Virus record (IMG/VR): IMGVR_UViG_3300025168_000134
Coordinates: 1 to 49,539 of that record
Direction: 5' to 3' (one strand)
Source: a virus
Length of the DNA stretch: 49,539 nt
Shown here: in pieces, positions 8,023 through 16,478 of the stretch
Layout: every line of letters starts with the position of its first letter
Position numbering within the stretch: the first letter of the stretch is position 1
Notes under the pieces: model-generated
The model's input: only the letters and a program-made list of their open reading frames with translations
Database searches by the model: none
What the model was told of the DNA's origin: nothing
Program-made: the position numbers and the translations under genes

Positions 8023-9384
8023 ATGTTGGACCCAAGAAAATATACAGATAAATTACCTAAAAACGAAAATAATTTTTTTAAAAAACAACCAAGAAATGAT
8101 GATTTTATGTCATTGTTTCAAGACCCTACTACTTTAGGATTTAAACTTTTCTTTTTTAACATAGGGGGTGCAACTAAAGATGTTGGGTTGAAATTGAAAG
8201 ATTTAAAATCTTTATTTAAAAAAGGAGCATCAGTAAAAGATAGATTAGATAGTGCCTTTAAAAACGTTGGTAAATTTGTAGATACAACACCTATTATAAA
8301 TGCAACAGGATTATTTGGTAACGCACTCAATCCTAATTCAGCACTCTACTACTTAGATAAAATGGGAGATACTGCTCGATACGATATGCTTGTAGATTTT
8401 ATAGAAACCCTCAGTAAAATAAATTCAGAATATCCCTGGTACTTTCAATCGGTAGCCGGATTAAACGATACTTGGTCTAGAGATTATAGTAAACCAAAAT
8501 TCAAAAAAGAAATTACGATTACTTGTTTAGAATCTATTGATTTAAGAATAACTGCATTGATGGATTTATATAGAAAAATTGCATTTGATTGGAAAAATAG
8601 GAGAGCCATATTACCGGAAAATCTTAGACAATTTGAAATGTCTATAAAGGTTTATGATATGAGAAGATTTAAAACAAAACCGAATGAAATATTAGGAGTT
8701 CCTGTTGGATTTAATTCAAATAAATTTAGATTAAATTCTGAATTTTTAGGAGAAGATTATACAGATACTACACAAATTACATTTAATTTAGGACATTGTG
8801 AATTTTTACCAGATGAAAGTGGTGCAATGTTAGGTGATGTTTCGAATGTTGCGTATGAAAATGTTGCACAATCTATCAAGATTTCATATTCAAGTATAGA
8901 AGAAGATAACCTTTATCGAATTTTAGCAACTTTGAGTAAAAAGAAAGAATACTATAAAGTAAAAGATTACATGAAAAAAGAATTAGAAGCTATTGGTAAT
9001 TTTTCTAATGAAACTAGCAATCCATTCAATCTACCACCCGAAATGAACGGGGTTTTTGGTTCACTAATAGATGACATTACTCAAAATATTTCCAGTAAAG
9101 CTGCCGGATTAGTCAAAAATAAATTATCTTCTTTATTTTTAGGTAACGTTTATGGTTTTAGTGCTGCAAATCTTATAGGAAATGCACAAAGTCTTATTGC
9201 AGATGCACCGGGTAGATTAATAAACAATTTACGAAGCAAAAAAGCAGACGAAGGTTCGGATGCATTAGGTAGTATTTTTCCACCAACATCAGAAACACCA
9301 GACCCTGACGATTTAGGTAACATTTACCCACCACCATCAGAAACACCAGACCCTGACGATTTAGGTAACATTTATGAAAATTAA
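8023..9384 (+). CDS. Baseplate/tube-initiator-like virion protein with C-terminal tandem repeat
   Basis: A 453-residue protein. Residues ~170-290 (ALMDLYRKIAFDW, LPENLRQFEMSIKVYDMRRF, then LGHCEFLPDESG and SIKISYSS) have the order of a tail-tube-like domain: a helix, a long strand with 'vyDmR', a 'CEF' strand, then a final beta hairpin. A gp48/gp54-like junction protein is therefore likely, by pattern only. The last ~45 residues are low-complexity and contain two copies of a 16-residue unit (SETPDPDDLGNIY plus prolines). This acidic Pro/Asp tail is probably an extended linker or docking strand. It sits between the hub and spike genes. Confidence 0.65.
   Translation: MLDPRKYTDKLPKNENNFFKKQPRNDDFMSLFQDPTTLGFKLFFFNIGGATKDVGLKLKDLKSLFKKGASVKDRLDSAFKNVGKFVDTTPIINATGLFGNALNPNSALYYLDKMGDTARYDMLVDFIETLSKINSEYPWYFQSVAGLNDTWSRDYSKPKFKKEITITCLESIDLRITALMDLYRKIAFDWKNRRAILPENLRQFEMSIKVYDMRRFKTKPNEILGVPVGFNSNKFRLNSEFLGEDYTDTTQITFNLGHCEFLPDESGAMLGDVSNVAYENVAQSIKISYSSIEEDNLYRILATLSKKKEYYKVKDYMKKELEAIGNFSNETSNPFNLPPEMNGVFGSLIDDITQNISSKAAGLVKNKLSSLFLGNVYGFSAANLIGNAQSLIADAPGRLINNLRSKKADEGSDALGSIFPPTSETPDPDDLGNIYPPPSETPDPDDLGNIYEN
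9289..9375 (+). repeat. 48-bp tandem repeat, about two copies, in frame
   Basis: A 38-nt block (starting TCAGAAACACCAGACCCTGA) at 9289 recurs at 9337 without mismatch, giving a 48-bp period and a 16-residue protein unit. A weaker copy of the LG-(S/N)-I-(F/Y)-PP part precedes it at about 9265-9288. Near-perfect DNA identity suggests recent expansion or slippage. Confidence 0.85.
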
Positions 9385-9386
9385 TT

Positions 9387-10121
9387 ATGTTTAAAGATAT
9401 AACACTAGGAACTATATGGGTTGGAGAAGTCATAAATACAGGTGACCCTTTACAACTTGGAAGAATTAAGATAAAAGTATTCGGTAAATACGATGAACTT
9501 GAAGAAGAAGTTATTCCGTGGGCAATTCCATACAATCAACTTTCATCGGGAACAGTTTACATACCGAAAATAGGAGAAATTTGTAATGTTTTTTTCGAAA
9601 ACGGTGATGAAAATATTCCTTTCTTTATGGGGATATCTAAAACAAATGATGACCTTTTAGGAGAATATGCCGAAGACTATCCAAAAGTTTGGTCAATAGT
9701 TTATGACAAAAGAGCTGGGGAGGATGCATTAGGAGAAGTATCCGATGAAAGAACACTTGAAATATTCTACACAGAAACGCAAGGATTGATTATTAGAAAA
9801 AACCAATCCTTTATTCAATTCAAAAATGAAGACGAAAGTATTTTACTTACTAATGGTTCAACAGGAAAAGTTGTTCATATTTCAAATGATGGAATTAGTT
9901 TAGGTACAGTAGGAATAAGTTTAGAACCAGCAGTTCTAGGAACTACTTTAGAAACTTTACTTACTGAATTGATAACTGAAATAGGACTTTTAGTAATACC
10001 TACACCAGCAGGACCTGCTCCCGTAAGTAGCGCACCAACATGGGCAAATGTAGAAGCAATTAATCAAAAATGGGTAGATTTTAAATCCTTGTTAGTAACC
10101 TTAGATAAAGAAAAAGAATAA
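9387..10121 (+). CDS. 5: Baseplate central spike protein, gp5/gpV OB-fold type
   Basis: A 244-residue protein. Residues 6-55 contain the OB-fold signature of the gp5/gpV/VgrG spike family (GTIWVGEVINTGDPLQLGRI, then KIKVFGKYDE and VIPWAIPY). The sequence then continues with GTVYIPKIGEICNVFFENGDENIP, also typical. These proteins form the trimeric membrane-piercing spike below the hub. The lysozyme domain of T4 gp5 is absent. The rest is a short strand-rich stem (residues ~120-180) and an Ala/Pro-rich helical C-terminus, so this is the compact form of the family. The stop overlaps the next start (TAATG). Confidence 0.8.
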   Translation: MFKDITLGTIWVGEVINTGDPLQLGRIKIKVFGKYDELEEEVIPWAIPYNQLSSGTVYIPKIGEICNVFFENGDENIPFFMGISKTNDDLLGEYAEDYPKVWSIVYDKRAGEDALGEVSDERTLEIFYTETQGLIIRKNQSFIQFKNEDESILLTNGSTGKVVHISNDGISLGTVGISLEPAVLGTTLETLLTELITEIGLLVIPTPAGPAPVSSAPTWANVEAINQKWVDFKSLLVTLDKEKE

Positions 10122-10678
10122 TGGGACTCAAAGAAGACTTAGAAAGTGCATTTCAAGATACACTAGACAATAAATTAGAAAGTAATGACCTTGCTAAGGC
10201 AATAACGGCTGCATATGAAAAAAGTGCAAAAAAAGCGAAAGATATAAACAATAATACATATAGTCCAATTACGTTTTTGCCACTAGAAACTGCAATAATA
10301 GCTGCATTTGATTTATGTTTTGCTTTAGGAAAAGCCGGAACACCAGTACCTTTAGACCTTAATCTTGTTTCGGCATCATTAGTTGCTGTTTGGCCGTTAG
10401 CCACAATTAAAATGCCGGCAAAACCACCACCTCCGATGACTAGTGTAACAACCGGGTTGACACTTGTTCCTGGATTTCCACTTCCTGTACCACCAATTCC
10501 AGACCCAGACCCAGATGACCCAACTATTGACGAAATAGTTAATGCATTTTTAACAATGTTTGAAAACCACGCAAAAACATTAACATTCAATCTCATTGGT
10601 TTTGGGCCACCTACACCAGCAGGGGTTCCAGTACCGATTCCGGCATTTCCTGTTTTGGGTGGATTAACTCTAAAGTAA
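10121..10678 (+). CDS. Unrecognised proline-rich virion-associated protein
   Basis: A 185-residue protein coupled to the spike gene by TAATG. A helical N-terminal part (residues 1-60) is followed by an Ala/Leu-rich stretch and a long Pro-rich segment (FPLPVPPIPDPDPDDP). A helix (IDEIVNAFLTMFENHAKTL) and a second Pro/Gly-rich tail come next. No HxH or DUF4280/PAAR-type metal signature is visible, so a PAAR tip is not supported. Its place between the spike gene and the S1-like gene suggests a spike- or hub-associated part. Confidence 0.65.
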   Translation: MGLKEDLESAFQDTLDNKLESNDLAKAITAAYEKSAKKAKDINNNTYSPITFLPLETAIIAAFDLCFALGKAGTPVPLDLNLVSASLVAVWPLATIKMPAKPPPPMTSVTTGLTLVPGFPLPVPPIPDPDPDDPTIDEIVNAFLTMFENHAKTLTFNLIGFGPPTPAGVPVPIPAFPVLGGLTLK

Positions 10679-10690
10679 TCCTTTTATAGT

Positions 10691-10699
10691 GATTAAATA
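10691..10699 (+). promoter_or_regulatory. GATTAAATA candidate late promoter
   Basis: Exact motif in the 47-bp gap, ending 26 nt before the ATG of the S1-like gene. It suggests that this gene has its own late transcript inside the baseplate module. Confidence 0.6.
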
Positions 10700-10725
10700 A
10701 CTTATAACTTTAAAACAAATAAAAA

Positions 10726-11844
10726 ATGAATGAGCAAAAAGTAACCTATGGCGACCCATCAAATATTTCTGTATTTGAACAATCATCAAAAAAACCTTTA
10801 ATTTTAGAAAACGGTAAACTACTTTCAAACGAATCATATGCCGAAGACATGTTAAAAGAGTATGACAATTCTTTCAATAATCTACCTAAAAACCTTAAAT
10901 ACGAAATCGGACAAGCTATTGTAGGTACAATTTCACAAATTTCTAAAACCGATATACTACTAGACATTGGCTCAAAAGACTTTGCTTACATTTCATTAGA
11001 AAAGGATAAATTAAATCCAGAATCATATAAAATAGGAGAAGAAGTTGAAGCATCTATCATTGATACTAAAGAATATTTAAAAGCTAGTATTGTAGAATTC
11101 ATAAAAACGAATCTTTACAACGAAATGAAATATTCTGAAAACGAAACGGTTTATGATGCAGAAGTTCTAAGTTTAACAGAAAATGGGTATGTTCTTAGTA
11201 TAGAAGGTGTTCAGGTATTTATGCCAGGTAGTTTAGGTGGAATAAACAAATTATTAGATTTTCAAACATTAATAGGTAAAACAATAAAAGTTATGCCAAT
11301 TAAAAATGAAAATGCATATTCTAAATTTAAAGACCAATTAATTGTTTCACATAGAGCATATTTAGAAACTTTAATTCCAACAGAAATTGAGAAATTAGAA
11401 ATAGGTGCAGTCTATACAGGAACTATAACAGGGACTAAACCGTTTGGTATATTTATAGAATTTAACAATGTATTAACCGGAATGATTCACAAAGATGATT
11501 ACGATGAAGTTCTACTTGAACATATAAATAAAGGAGAAGTTGTTCCCGGAAAAGAAATTGATTTTTATTTAAAGGAAATAGTTACTAACAGAAAAATAAT
11601 TTTATCTAGGTTAGTAGTTGACCCAAACGAAATTGCAAAACCTAAATTTGAAAAAGGAGATGTTGTTGAAGGTAGAGTTGTTAAGACTGTAAAGTATGGT
11701 AGTTTTATTTCTTTAGGTAAGAATGCAACCGGATTGCTTCACGTAAGTAAACTAAAAGATGGTGTGGAATTAAAAAAAGGAGATAGACACAACGTAAAAA
11801 TACTTGACAATAAAGATAACAAATACGTTTTAGAATTAACTTAA
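10726..11844 (+). CDS. Ribosomal protein S1-like RNA-binding protein, four S1 repeats
   Basis: A 372-residue protein. After a ~58-residue N-terminal extension, four S1-type OB units can be traced at about 60-125, 139-210, 226-296 and 310-372. The last two are clearest: GAVYTGTITGTKPFGIFIEF with GMIHKDD, and GDVVEGRVVKTVKYGSFISL with GLLHVSKL. S1 repeats bind single-stranded RNA; bacterial S1 brings mRNA to the 30S subunit, especially mRNAs with weak Shine-Dalgarno sites. The protein is shorter than host S1 (usually five or six repeats). Its genes' leaders lack Shine-Dalgarno sites, so a role in translation of phage mRNA is attractive but inferred. It is bracketed by its own GATTAAATA motif and a terminator, so it is a single-gene transcription unit. 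Confidence 0.85.
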   Translation: MNEQKVTYGDPSNISVFEQSSKKPLILENGKLLSNESYAEDMLKEYDNSFNNLPKNLKYEIGQAIVGTISQISKTDILLDIGSKDFAYISLEKDKLNPESYKIGEEVEASIIDTKEYLKASIVEFIKTNLYNEMKYSENETVYDAEVLSLTENGYVLSIEGVQVFMPGSLGGINKLLDFQTLIGKTIKVMPIKNENAYSKFKDQLIVSHRAYLETLIPTEIEKLEIGAVYTGTITGTKPFGIFIEFNNVLTGMIHKDDYDEVLLEHINKGEVVPGKEIDFYLKEIVTNRKIILSRLVVDPNEIAKPKFEKGDVVEGRVVKTVKYGSFISLGKNATGLLHVSKLKDGVELKKGDRHNVKILDNKDNKYVLELT

Positions 11845-11869
11845 AATATAATTATCATAAAATCGTTAC

Positions 11870-11900
11870 AAAAGGCAATCGAAAATGGTTGCCTTTTTTT
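11870..11900 (+). terminator. Intrinsic terminator after the S1-like gene
   Basis: AAAAGGCAATC / GGTTGCCTTTT can pair (11 bp including one G-U) around a 6-nt GAAAAT loop, followed by a T run to 11900. It runs directly into the next GATTAAATA motif. Confidence 0.85.
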
Positions 11901-11909
11901 GATTAAATA
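11901..11909 (+). promoter_or_regulatory. GATTAAATA candidate late promoter
   Basis: Exact motif that starts at the last T of the terminator and ends 18 nt before the amidoligase-like start codon. This is the first of four terminator-promoter junctions of the same design. Confidence 0.65.
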
Positions 11910-11927
11910 AGAAAACTAACGCATTTT

Positions 11928-13238
11928 ATGAACCAAGAAAGAGATATGGAATTACACGATACTAAAGTTGGTTTAGAGATTGAATTTGTAAGAAAACCTA
12001 CCTTTAATTTAGGAGAAATTAAAAAACAATTTTCAAAACTTTTAAAGGCAAAAATTAATATAGAAAAGGAACACCATTCTGAATTTGTTCCTACCGATAA
12101 TCATTATAAAATAGAACCAGATTTTTCTTTAGGTGACCATTCTGTTGAATTAGTAACAGGACCACTTGATTATAATCATGCTAAAATAGTACTAATAAAA
12201 GTATTGAGGTGGATTAGAGAAACACCTGAAGTAAAAACTACCGATAGATGCGGTGTTCATTTGAATTTGAATTTTCCTGATACTGATTACATACAACAAA
12301 TTGACATTCTTAAATTTATTTTAAATTTTGATGAAGAAGAAGTTTATAGTAGATTTCCTAAAAGAAAGGATAACATATATACAAAATCAATAAAAGAAAT
12401 AGTTCCTTTACATAGTAACTTTGATTTTAAGACAATAAGTACTAATAGAACTAGTTTTGTTTATCCTATTAGCAAGTACTATGGTGTTAATTTTGAAAAG
12501 TTAAAAAGTAATTATTTAGAATTTAGGTATTTAGGTGGTAGAAAATACGAAGAACAACAATCTGATATCTTATATCTTTTAGATTATTTTTTAATGAGTA
12601 TCAAAGAATCTTACGAAAAAGACGATAGTGAAATAAAGGAAAAACTAATTAAATTATTAGAACCAAAGAAAAAAGTATTTTTGGCTGGTCAAAATTATTT
12701 TAATTTCAATAATATATTTAAAAATATAGAATTCAAAGTAGATACTAGAAATGATATCGAAACACTAAAATTGTTTTTTCCTCTTATGTGGAGAGATTTA
12801 TTTCCTATTCTTATTAGAATGAAAGAAGTTAAGTATAATATGAAAGGTATAATAAATTATGATACTGATAATTCTTGTATAGAATTTGCAGGATTTATAA
12901 TTAGAAGAACCTTAATAGAAAATCCAAGAATTCTTTTTTATAATTGTAGGTTATTAAATGTAGTTATGATTCAAACACCTATACACGATTGTGTGATATC
13001 TAATTCAGATTTAGACGGATGTAATACTAGTAATTCTAAATTCAAAGATAGTAGAATAAAAAATGAAGAAAATATCAATGCTGAATTCAAAAATTGTTAT
13101 TTAGATGGCGTAGTTGTAATGGATTCTTACATAGATGATGGTATTTTTAGAAAGGGTTCGTATTCAAATACTGAAATTACTGAAAACACTATCGTAGTTG
13201 ACGAAGATGTTGAAAACCTGGATGAAAAGGAAGATTAA
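11928..13238 (+). CDS. Amidoligase-like enzyme fused to a pentapeptide-repeat domain
   Basis: A 436-residue protein in two parts. Residues 1 to ~300 have the signature order of the amidoligase family with a glutamine-synthetase-like (COOH-NH2 ligase) fold: GLEIEF (E17, E19), IEPDFSL (D65) with SVELVTGPL (E74), CGVHLNLNF (H111), and YLEFRYLGG (E198, R200). Such enzymes join carboxyl and amino groups using ATP. From residue 339 to 423 the sequence falls into 17 consecutive five-residue units with a central hydrophobic residue (NCRLL, NVVMI, DCVIS, NSDLD, GCNTS and so on), the hallmark of a pentapeptide-repeat beta-helix. The substrate is unknown. A virion protein, a host cell-wall peptide or a small metabolite are all possible. 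The acidic C-terminus ends DEKED. It has its own promoter motif and lies among baseplate genes. Confidence 0.75.
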   Translation: MNQERDMELHDTKVGLEIEFVRKPTFNLGEIKKQFSKLLKAKINIEKEHHSEFVPTDNHYKIEPDFSLGDHSVELVTGPLDYNHAKIVLIKVLRWIRETPEVKTTDRCGVHLNLNFPDTDYIQQIDILKFILNFDEEEVYSRFPKRKDNIYTKSIKEIVPLHSNFDFKTISTNRTSFVYPISKYYGVNFEKLKSNYLEFRYLGGRKYEEQQSDILYLLDYFLMSIKESYEKDDSEIKEKLIKLLEPKKKVFLAGQNYFNFNNIFKNIEFKVDTRNDIETLKLFFPLMWRDLFPILIRMKEVKYNMKGIINYDTDNSCIEFAGFIIRRTLIENPRILFYNCRLLNVVMIQTPIHDCVISNSDLDGCNTSNSKFKDSRIKNEENINAEFKNCYLDGVVVMDSYIDDGIFRKGSYSNTEITENTIVVDEDVENLDEKED

Positions 13239-13255
13239 AATAAATTAAATACTTT

Positions 13256-14029
13256 ATGACTAAGCAAGAATTTTACGATGAACTTAATACAGCAATAACC
13301 GTTGGTTGTAGTTTACCATTTTCTGTTCCAGAAAAAGCAATAGATAATTTAGTAAAATATTCAGCTCAATGGTTTCATAGAAATTGGGATGATGGTGTAG
13401 AAAATATTTACCTATCAATTCCAGCATCAGTATGGAGTACAAATGAAGAATTTAAACAAACTAGAAAATTAACATTACCTAATTGCATATATTCAGTTAA
13501 TGCTGTTGCAAAAGATAATACATCAAAAAGACAAATGGGGGGTGGAAGTGCTGACTTTTCTTTTGATAAATATATGACTTCTAATTTTGGAATAAATGGA
13601 GGAATAGCAGGAACCGAAGATTTGATGGGGACAGATGCTGTTTTAGGATATGTAATTGCTTCTAGTTGGGGAGATTTAACTGACCTTATTTTAAAATATC
13701 CCATAACATATACATACAGCAGACAATCAAGTAAATTATTTTTAAAAGGTTCTTTAGAACATTCACCAGATTTTTTATTAGATTGTGAAGTAAGAGCACC
13801 TTTAGAATCACTTTATAATTTAGATTTATTTTTTAATTATTGTTTAGGTCAAACTAAAATGCAACTTGCAAATATATTAGGTACATTTACTATGGACTTA
13901 CCTGGTGGTGCAACTATTAATTACGATAGATTTTATGACCAGGGAAAAGAATCCGTAGATGAAGTAAAAGAAGAGGTTAAAAGTATGAGGGGTGGTAGTG
14001 ACTTTATCTTTCATACAAATGGACTATAA
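13256..14029 (+). CDS. Unrecognised virion-module protein, 257 aa
   Basis: A soluble mixed alpha/beta protein with a helical N-terminus (KQEFYDELNTAITVGCSLPF, then PEKAIDNLVKYSAQWFHRN). A Gly-rich loop in the middle (QMGGGSADFSFDKY) precedes a C-terminal half with LFLKGSLEHSPDFLLDCEV and ending in charged helices (DQGKESVDEVKEEVKSM). No family is recognised. The gene lies immediately before gp25 and the J-like wedge gene, so a baseplate or neck role is likely by position only. AATTAAATA lies only 4 nt before the ATG; this is probably too close to be its promoter. Confidence 0.7.
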   Translation: MTKQEFYDELNTAITVGCSLPFSVPEKAIDNLVKYSAQWFHRNWDDGVENIYLSIPASVWSTNEEFKQTRKLTLPNCIYSVNAVAKDNTSKRQMGGGSADFSFDKYMTSNFGINGGIAGTEDLMGTDAVLGYVIASSWGDLTDLILKYPITYTYSRQSSKLFLKGSLEHSPDFLLDCEVRAPLESLYNLDLFFNYCLGQTKMQLANILGTFTMDLPGGATINYDRFYDQGKESVDEVKEEVKSMRGGSDFIFHTNGL

Positions 14030-14043
14030 AAATAAAAGAATAA

Positions 14044-14409
14044 ATGGGCGCAACAGATATTTATATTAGAAGACCGCAACGTTCTTTATATAGCGAAAAC
14101 GATGTAGAAACTAACGATATGTTAATTATGTTTTTACAACAAATTGAAATGGTTTTGGGAACACCACCTTCAACTGTTTTAGGTAAAGCCGATTTTGGTG
14201 TTGGTTTACATTCTTACTTATGGGATTTTAATGTAGGGGAAAGTGAATTAAAACAAGCTATAAATCAACAAATAAATCTAAATTGCTCATTATCAGGAGA
14301 ATTTAGTTATAAAATAGATGTTGAATTTTTTGAGGTCGGCAATAGTGATTCAGCTGTTATTGATATAACCGTAGAAGATGACAATTTAGTTAGAATGGTT
14401 GTCAATTAA
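14044..14409 (+). CDS. 25: Baseplate wedge / sheath initiator, gp25-like
   Basis: A 121-residue protein with the length and order of the gp25 (GpW/gp25) family. A helix (NDMLIMFLQQIEMVLGTPPSTVLGK) is followed by DFGVGLHSYLWDFN (D50-F51-G52, the family core), a helix (ESELKQAINQQINLN), and C-terminal strands (KIDVEFFE, SAVIDITVEDD). gp25 sits in the wedge core and nucleates sheath assembly. The gp6/J-like gene follows, as is common in contractile systems. Confidence 0.85.
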   Translation: MGATDIYIRRPQRSLYSENDVETNDMLIMFLQQIEMVLGTPPSTVLGKADFGVGLHSYLWDFNVGESELKQAINQQINLNCSLSGEFSYKIDVEFFEVGNSDSAVIDITVEDDNLVRMVVN

Positions 14410-14412
14410 ATA
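14404..14412 (+). promoter_or_regulatory. AATTAAATA, one-base variant of the late motif
   Basis: It differs from GATTAAATA only at the first base and ends 20 nt before the ATG at 14433, inside the usual spacing. It overlaps the stop codon of the gp25-like gene. Confidence 0.35.
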
Positions 14413-14432
14413 TAAAAAACAATTGTTCGTAG

Positions 14433-16241
14433 ATGTCAAAGAAAGCAAAAGACCAAGTTAATAAGATTATAGACAAAAGTAGACTGTTCGATGGTCAATT
14501 AAAAGAACAAATAGAAACGTTCTTAATCAAAGAATACGAAAAAAGGGATTTAAACTTTTCTCCTTCAAGTCCTTATGGACAAATTATTGATGTACTTAAC
14601 GAATTAAACAAATTACAATATTTTTATTTAGAAGATTCTTTGAACGAAAGAAATCTTTTAACTGCATTCAAAGAAAATTCTATTTTAGGATTAGCAAGAT
14701 TAACGGGACACAATCCTAGTAGACCGATTAGTGCAAAAGGAGAAGTTTCTCTAAAGATTAAGCCAGGAATATCTAACGAAATACCGGGACCAACTGTACA
14801 AGTTCAAAATTACAGTAAAATATTGTGCAAAAACAATCAAAAAAATTATCTAATAATTTTAGATTCTGATTCAGTTTATGTACCTAAAACTAGTTCGAAA
14901 TTATTTAAGTTTCAAGTTGTTGAGGGAGAATTGAATACTTCTAACTTTATAGGTGATGGTACTGATTTACAATCTTTTAATATACCGACCAGATTTGCCG
15001 AAATAGAAAATGATATCATTACTGTTTTTGTAAACGGCCAAGAATTTAAAGGTTTCGAATCTCTTTATGACATCAAAAAAGATGAAAAAGGGATTATAAT
15101 AAAAACAGGAATTAATGGTGGGGTCGATATATATTTTGGGAATAGAGATTATGGTTATATACCAGAAGTTGGAGAAGAAATCAAAGTGGAGTGGATTGCT
15201 TCAAATGGTTCGAGCGGTAATATTGGGGAATCATCATCTTCTGTTTTGTTTGAATTTGTCGATGAAGTTTCTGATGGATTTGGTGGTGAGTTGGATTTGA
15301 ATGAAATTTTTGATATTAGTGTATCTAAAAAAATAACAATGGGGGCTGATGCAGAAGATAAAGAACTTACAAGATTTTTACTTAACAAAAACAGTAGAGG
15401 TTTAGTACTTGCAAATCCTACAAATTATACAGCATTTTTATCTAAATACAATCAATTTAGTTTTATAGAGGCATTCAATACTTTTGGTGATGAATATTTA
15501 GATGATGATAATGTAGTATATCTTTTCTTATTGCCGGACATTACAAGAAAGGTACAAAGCAATTCTGATTACTTTAGTACAGACATTAACAATTTCTTTC
15601 TTACCGAAGAAGATAAAGATGCAGTTTACGATGTAATCAACAAAAGTGGTAGACAGTTAATTTCAACCGAATTAGAAATAATCGACCCAGTAGTAAAGTA
15701 TTATGCACTAAATGTATTCATTAGAGTATATGATGACATTATTAGCGAAGAGACAATAAAAGCAGAAATAACAAATATGATAGGGGAATATTTCTTAAAA
15801 TTAAAAAGAAGAGATAAGATACCTCGTTCAGATATTATGAAATTGATAGAAGACGTTGATGGTGTCGATTCAGTATATCTTGAATTTGTTTCTAAAGATA
15901 ATGAAGAAGCTATTTTTAACGGTTATTACTTCAAGAAAATTGATTATAATAATATAAGTGCAACTAGTGCTTTAGTAAAAGCTGTTAGGGAAAATAACGA
16001 TGTACCTGACTTAAATGTAAGTAGTTCAATAGAAACAAATGAAAAAATTACACTTAAAGCCGGAGAAAATCCAAGTCTAGGTTTAGATGAGTTCGGAGAT
16101 ATTACAATAGGAAACAAAGAATTGCCAATCATTAGAGGTAATTTTACAGATAGAAATGGCATTTTATATGCGGATGGTATAAATGGTGATAATTTATCAG
16201 CACTAAATATTGTAATTAGGGAATCTATACCGAGAAAATAA
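14433..16241 (+). CDS. 6: Baseplate wedge protein, gp6 / J-like
   Basis: A 602-residue protein. Its start reads as a baseplate J protein: LKEQIETFLIKEYEKRDLNF, SPSSPYGQIIDVLNELNKLQ, LEDSLNERNLLTAFKENSIL, then GLARLTGHNPSRP and AKGEVSLKIKPG. The middle and C-terminal parts are strand-rich, with a helical segment around residues 440-480 (ISEETIKAEITNMIGEYFLKL, then RRDKIPRSDIMKLIEDVDGV) that matches the C-terminal module of the J family. The family forms the wedge dimers that build the ring around the hub. It follows gp25 and precedes the giant gp7-like gene, as in T4. Confidence 0.85.
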   Translation: MSKKAKDQVNKIIDKSRLFDGQLKEQIETFLIKEYEKRDLNFSPSSPYGQIIDVLNELNKLQYFYLEDSLNERNLLTAFKENSILGLARLTGHNPSRPISAKGEVSLKIKPGISNEIPGPTVQVQNYSKILCKNNQKNYLIILDSDSVYVPKTSSKLFKFQVVEGELNTSNFIGDGTDLQSFNIPTRFAEIENDIITVFVNGQEFKGFESLYDIKKDEKGIIIKTGINGGVDIYFGNRDYGYIPEVGEEIKVEWIASNGSSGNIGESSSSVLFEFVDEVSDGFGGELDLNEIFDISVSKKITMGADAEDKELTRFLLNKNSRGLVLANPTNYTAFLSKYNQFSFIEAFNTFGDEYLDDDNVVYLFLLPDITRKVQSNSDYFSTDINNFFLTEEDKDAVYDVINKSGRQLISTELEIIDPVVKYYALNVFIRVYDDIISEETIKAEITNMIGEYFLKLKRRDKIPRSDIMKLIEDVDGVDSVYLEFVSKDNEEAIFNGYYFKKIDYNNISATSALVKAVRENNDVPDLNVSSSIETNEKITLKAGENPSLGLDEFGDITIGNKELPIIRGNFTDRNGILYADGINGDNLSALNIVIRESIPRK

Positions 16242-16250
16242 TATATAAAT

Positions 16251-16472
16251 ATGTCAATTAAAAAATCTCAAATAAAACAAGCATACGAACCAGCAGTTCA
16301 AGAAGAATTAGACATATTCAAAAAAACTATGTCCCCATATTTGACAGGAACAGAAAATGAAATTATGCAAGGATTTTTGAAAAGATTAGAAATGATTAAA
16401 ATGAATAATTATTATTCAGTTAGACTTATTGAAAATTTATATAACTATACCGAAGAAAATCCAAATAAATAA
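16251..16472 (+). CDS. Small helical protein between the gp6-like and gp7-like genes
   Basis: A 73-residue, mainly helical, charged protein (QAYEPAVQEELDIFKKTMSP, then GFLKRLEMIKMNNYYSVRL). It has no recognised family. It shares its first five residues (MSIKK) with the following gene. Short gaps on both sides (9 and 6 nt) put it in the wedge operon. It could be a small wedge-stabilising part (inference). Confidence 0.7.
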   Translation: MSIKKSQIKQAYEPAVQEELDIFKKTMSPYLTGTENEIMQGFLKRLEMIKMNNYYSVRLIENLYNYTEENPNK

Positions 16473-16478
16473 TATCAG

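Noticed and set aside
9387-10121. A lysozyme domain in the gp5-like spike, as in T4
   Set aside because: No lysozyme-type sequence follows the OB fold; the protein is only 244 residues and continues with stem and Ala/Pro-rich sequence.
10121-10678. PAAR-type spike tip, because it follows the spike gene and is Pro/Gly-rich
   Set aside because: PAAR proteins need spaced His/Cys metal ligands and PAAR motifs, which are not present; only a single His is seen.
13243-13251. AATTAAATA before the 257-aa gene
   Set aside because: It ends only 4 nt before the ATG, outside the 16-26 nt spacing of most members.
16242-16253. ATATAAATATG: a perfect TATAAATA box at the start of the 73-aa gene
   Set aside because: It overlaps the start codon, so a T4-type start site would lie inside the gene; it is probably chance in AT-rich sequence.
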